DNA of 64,000 nt, taken from NCBI GenBank assembly GCA_916613615.1, contig OU744720.1, positions 67,596,471 to 67,660,470 on the forward strand, in the 5' to 3' direction. Shown here one piece after another: positions 62,901 to 64,000 of this stretch. The notes beneath the pieces were generated by a model, which was not told the origin of the DNA, did not search any database, and saw nothing but the letters and a program-made list of their open reading frames with translations. Source of the stretch: Steromphala cineraria (lineage: Eukaryota > Mollusca > Gastropoda > Trochida > Trochidae). How positions within the stretch are numbered: position 1 is the first letter of the stretch; each line of letters opens with the position of its first letter. The translations under genes and the position numbers were made by a program.

Positions 62901-64000
62901 TTTTAATTTTAAACAGATTTTATGTTATCCTTAGATATTTGGATTAAGGTAATATAAACATAAAAACTTTTACATTCATCCCTTTGAACTGCAACTTTCT
63001 ACTCTTAACATGAGGGGAACATATATTATGTCAAACGAGAACGATGAACGAAAAGGTACTGAAAACCATCAAGACAAGTTTTACTATTTTGTTTCTTTTT
63101 AGCTTTCACTTGACAGGAAAATAGTATGGAAACTGTTATAGGTTTCCATTTTAGATATATTTTTCACCAACCAGAGTGAAAATAGATAAATAAAATCATT
63201 AAAAAGATGCAGGAATATTTTCAGCATACATAAATGAATCACGCAGCATAGAAAAAAACCATGTTTACACAGTGTGTGACTTAAATTCTAAGAATTACAT
63301 AGTTAATGATTGACGTTTCCAACAGTGATTTAATCATTTGATGTGTTACCTATTATTTGCTATTTTTCTGGTTTATTTCTTGCAATGGCCAATATTTTTA
63401 GAAATAAACAACAACAATTGGAACGTTAATGATAATGATAAAAAAAAATAAGTGTTTCGCGCTATATCCTTACACAAGGTGCATACTCAATGCGCATATG
63501 ATACTTCTTAATATAAATAAATCTTTAAGTATCATATCTCTTGTAATTGTTCTAAATGAGAAAAAAATCAAATCATCAATTTACTACATCTACAAAATAA
63601 ATAGTTTGGCGAGTTTTTATGTCGTCATATTATGTGATATAGGGTCTCTTACATAACCCAATTTTAAATGGTGAACAATGAGGTAAGAACGCTGAATATT
63701 GATGTAACATACATTTTCTTTATGTTCGTTTTCGGATCAAGTGGTATGAGGTTCGAATCCAGTTTAGTCGAAATAAGTTTGTCAGTCGGTAAGCTTTGGG
63801 TACAATGTTGAACGCATTTCAGCTGAGTGAACTAGTGAACTAGCGAACTAGCCATGGATCACTATTTCCAGCCGATGCTCGCAAGTTTCACCACAATATA
63901 TAGCCACAGTATTGTTGCGGGATTTCACCCTGCAATAATACAAGCAGCAGTGATATTAGTGAAATACTCTTGAAATCTCGTCAGTGAATATGAGGAGATG
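59991..64000. other. Long AT-rich stretch without recognisable gene
   Basis: No supported coding region or mobile element. A ggttcgaatcc string at 63752 resembles a tRNA B box, but no A box or tRNA fold is present. Direct repeats 'gaactagtgaactagcgaac' occur near 63826-63848. Confidence 0.45.

Noticed and set aside
63746..63775. tRNA or SINE from ggttcgaatcc
   Set aside because: No A box or cloverleaf could be formed around it.

Overview
This window is animal nuclear DNA from an AT-rich, repeat-dense genome, most likely a marine mollusc. That inference rests on the repeat content: AGGTCA-rich 'gtcaaaggtcaaggtcac' elements, 'gcccccgaatcgg' elements, an ACTC-tailed repeat, and a tRNA-derived SINE. 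No bacterial operons, CRISPR arrays or rRNA genes are visible. Almost every short open frame is chance or lies in a repeat, and I find no complete host protein-coding gene. The window is best read as an intergenic or intronic archive of mobile DNA and local duplications.

Layout. (1) 1-7500 and 24802-30180 are two direct copies of one segment. They differ by well-defined insertions that act as natural filled and empty site pairs. (2) 7960-13050 holds foldback-element fragments, a pogo/Tigger-like MITE, palindromic repeats and a possible promoter with two possible exon edges (about 10.4-10.9 kb). (3) 14002-19972 is a GC-rich, inactivated DIRS-like tyrosine-recombinase retrotransposon. Its inverted terminal repeats and internal complementary region can be read directly, and remnants of gag-like, reverse transcriptase, RNase H and tyrosine recombinase coding lie between them. 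(4) 20448-21958 is a separate DNA transposon-like element with short terminal inverted repeats, 'tacgtt' subterminal arrays and one intact TATA-driven small gene whose C-terminus resembles a MADF/Myb-SANT domain. (5) 30186-30441 is a SINE. (6) 37429-38738 is a large element packed with nuclear-receptor-type half-sites. (7) 40-54 kb is a degraded set of tandem segmental copies with a candidate exon at 47.8 kb and a small minisatellite beside it. (8) 54-64 kb is mostly plain AT-rich sequence with one 'gcccccg' repeat and a long ATAG microsatellite.

The elements share no pathway. What links them is history: the A/B segmental duplication predates a TTAA-specific MITE insertion (present only in A) and a 620-bp foldback element insertion (present only in B), and it postdates another foldback element shared by both copies. 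The most interesting structures are the DIRS-like circle-junction architecture, the foldback elements whose terminal repeats keep an inner hairpin through apparently paired changes, and the small promoter-driven gene at 20.8 kb.
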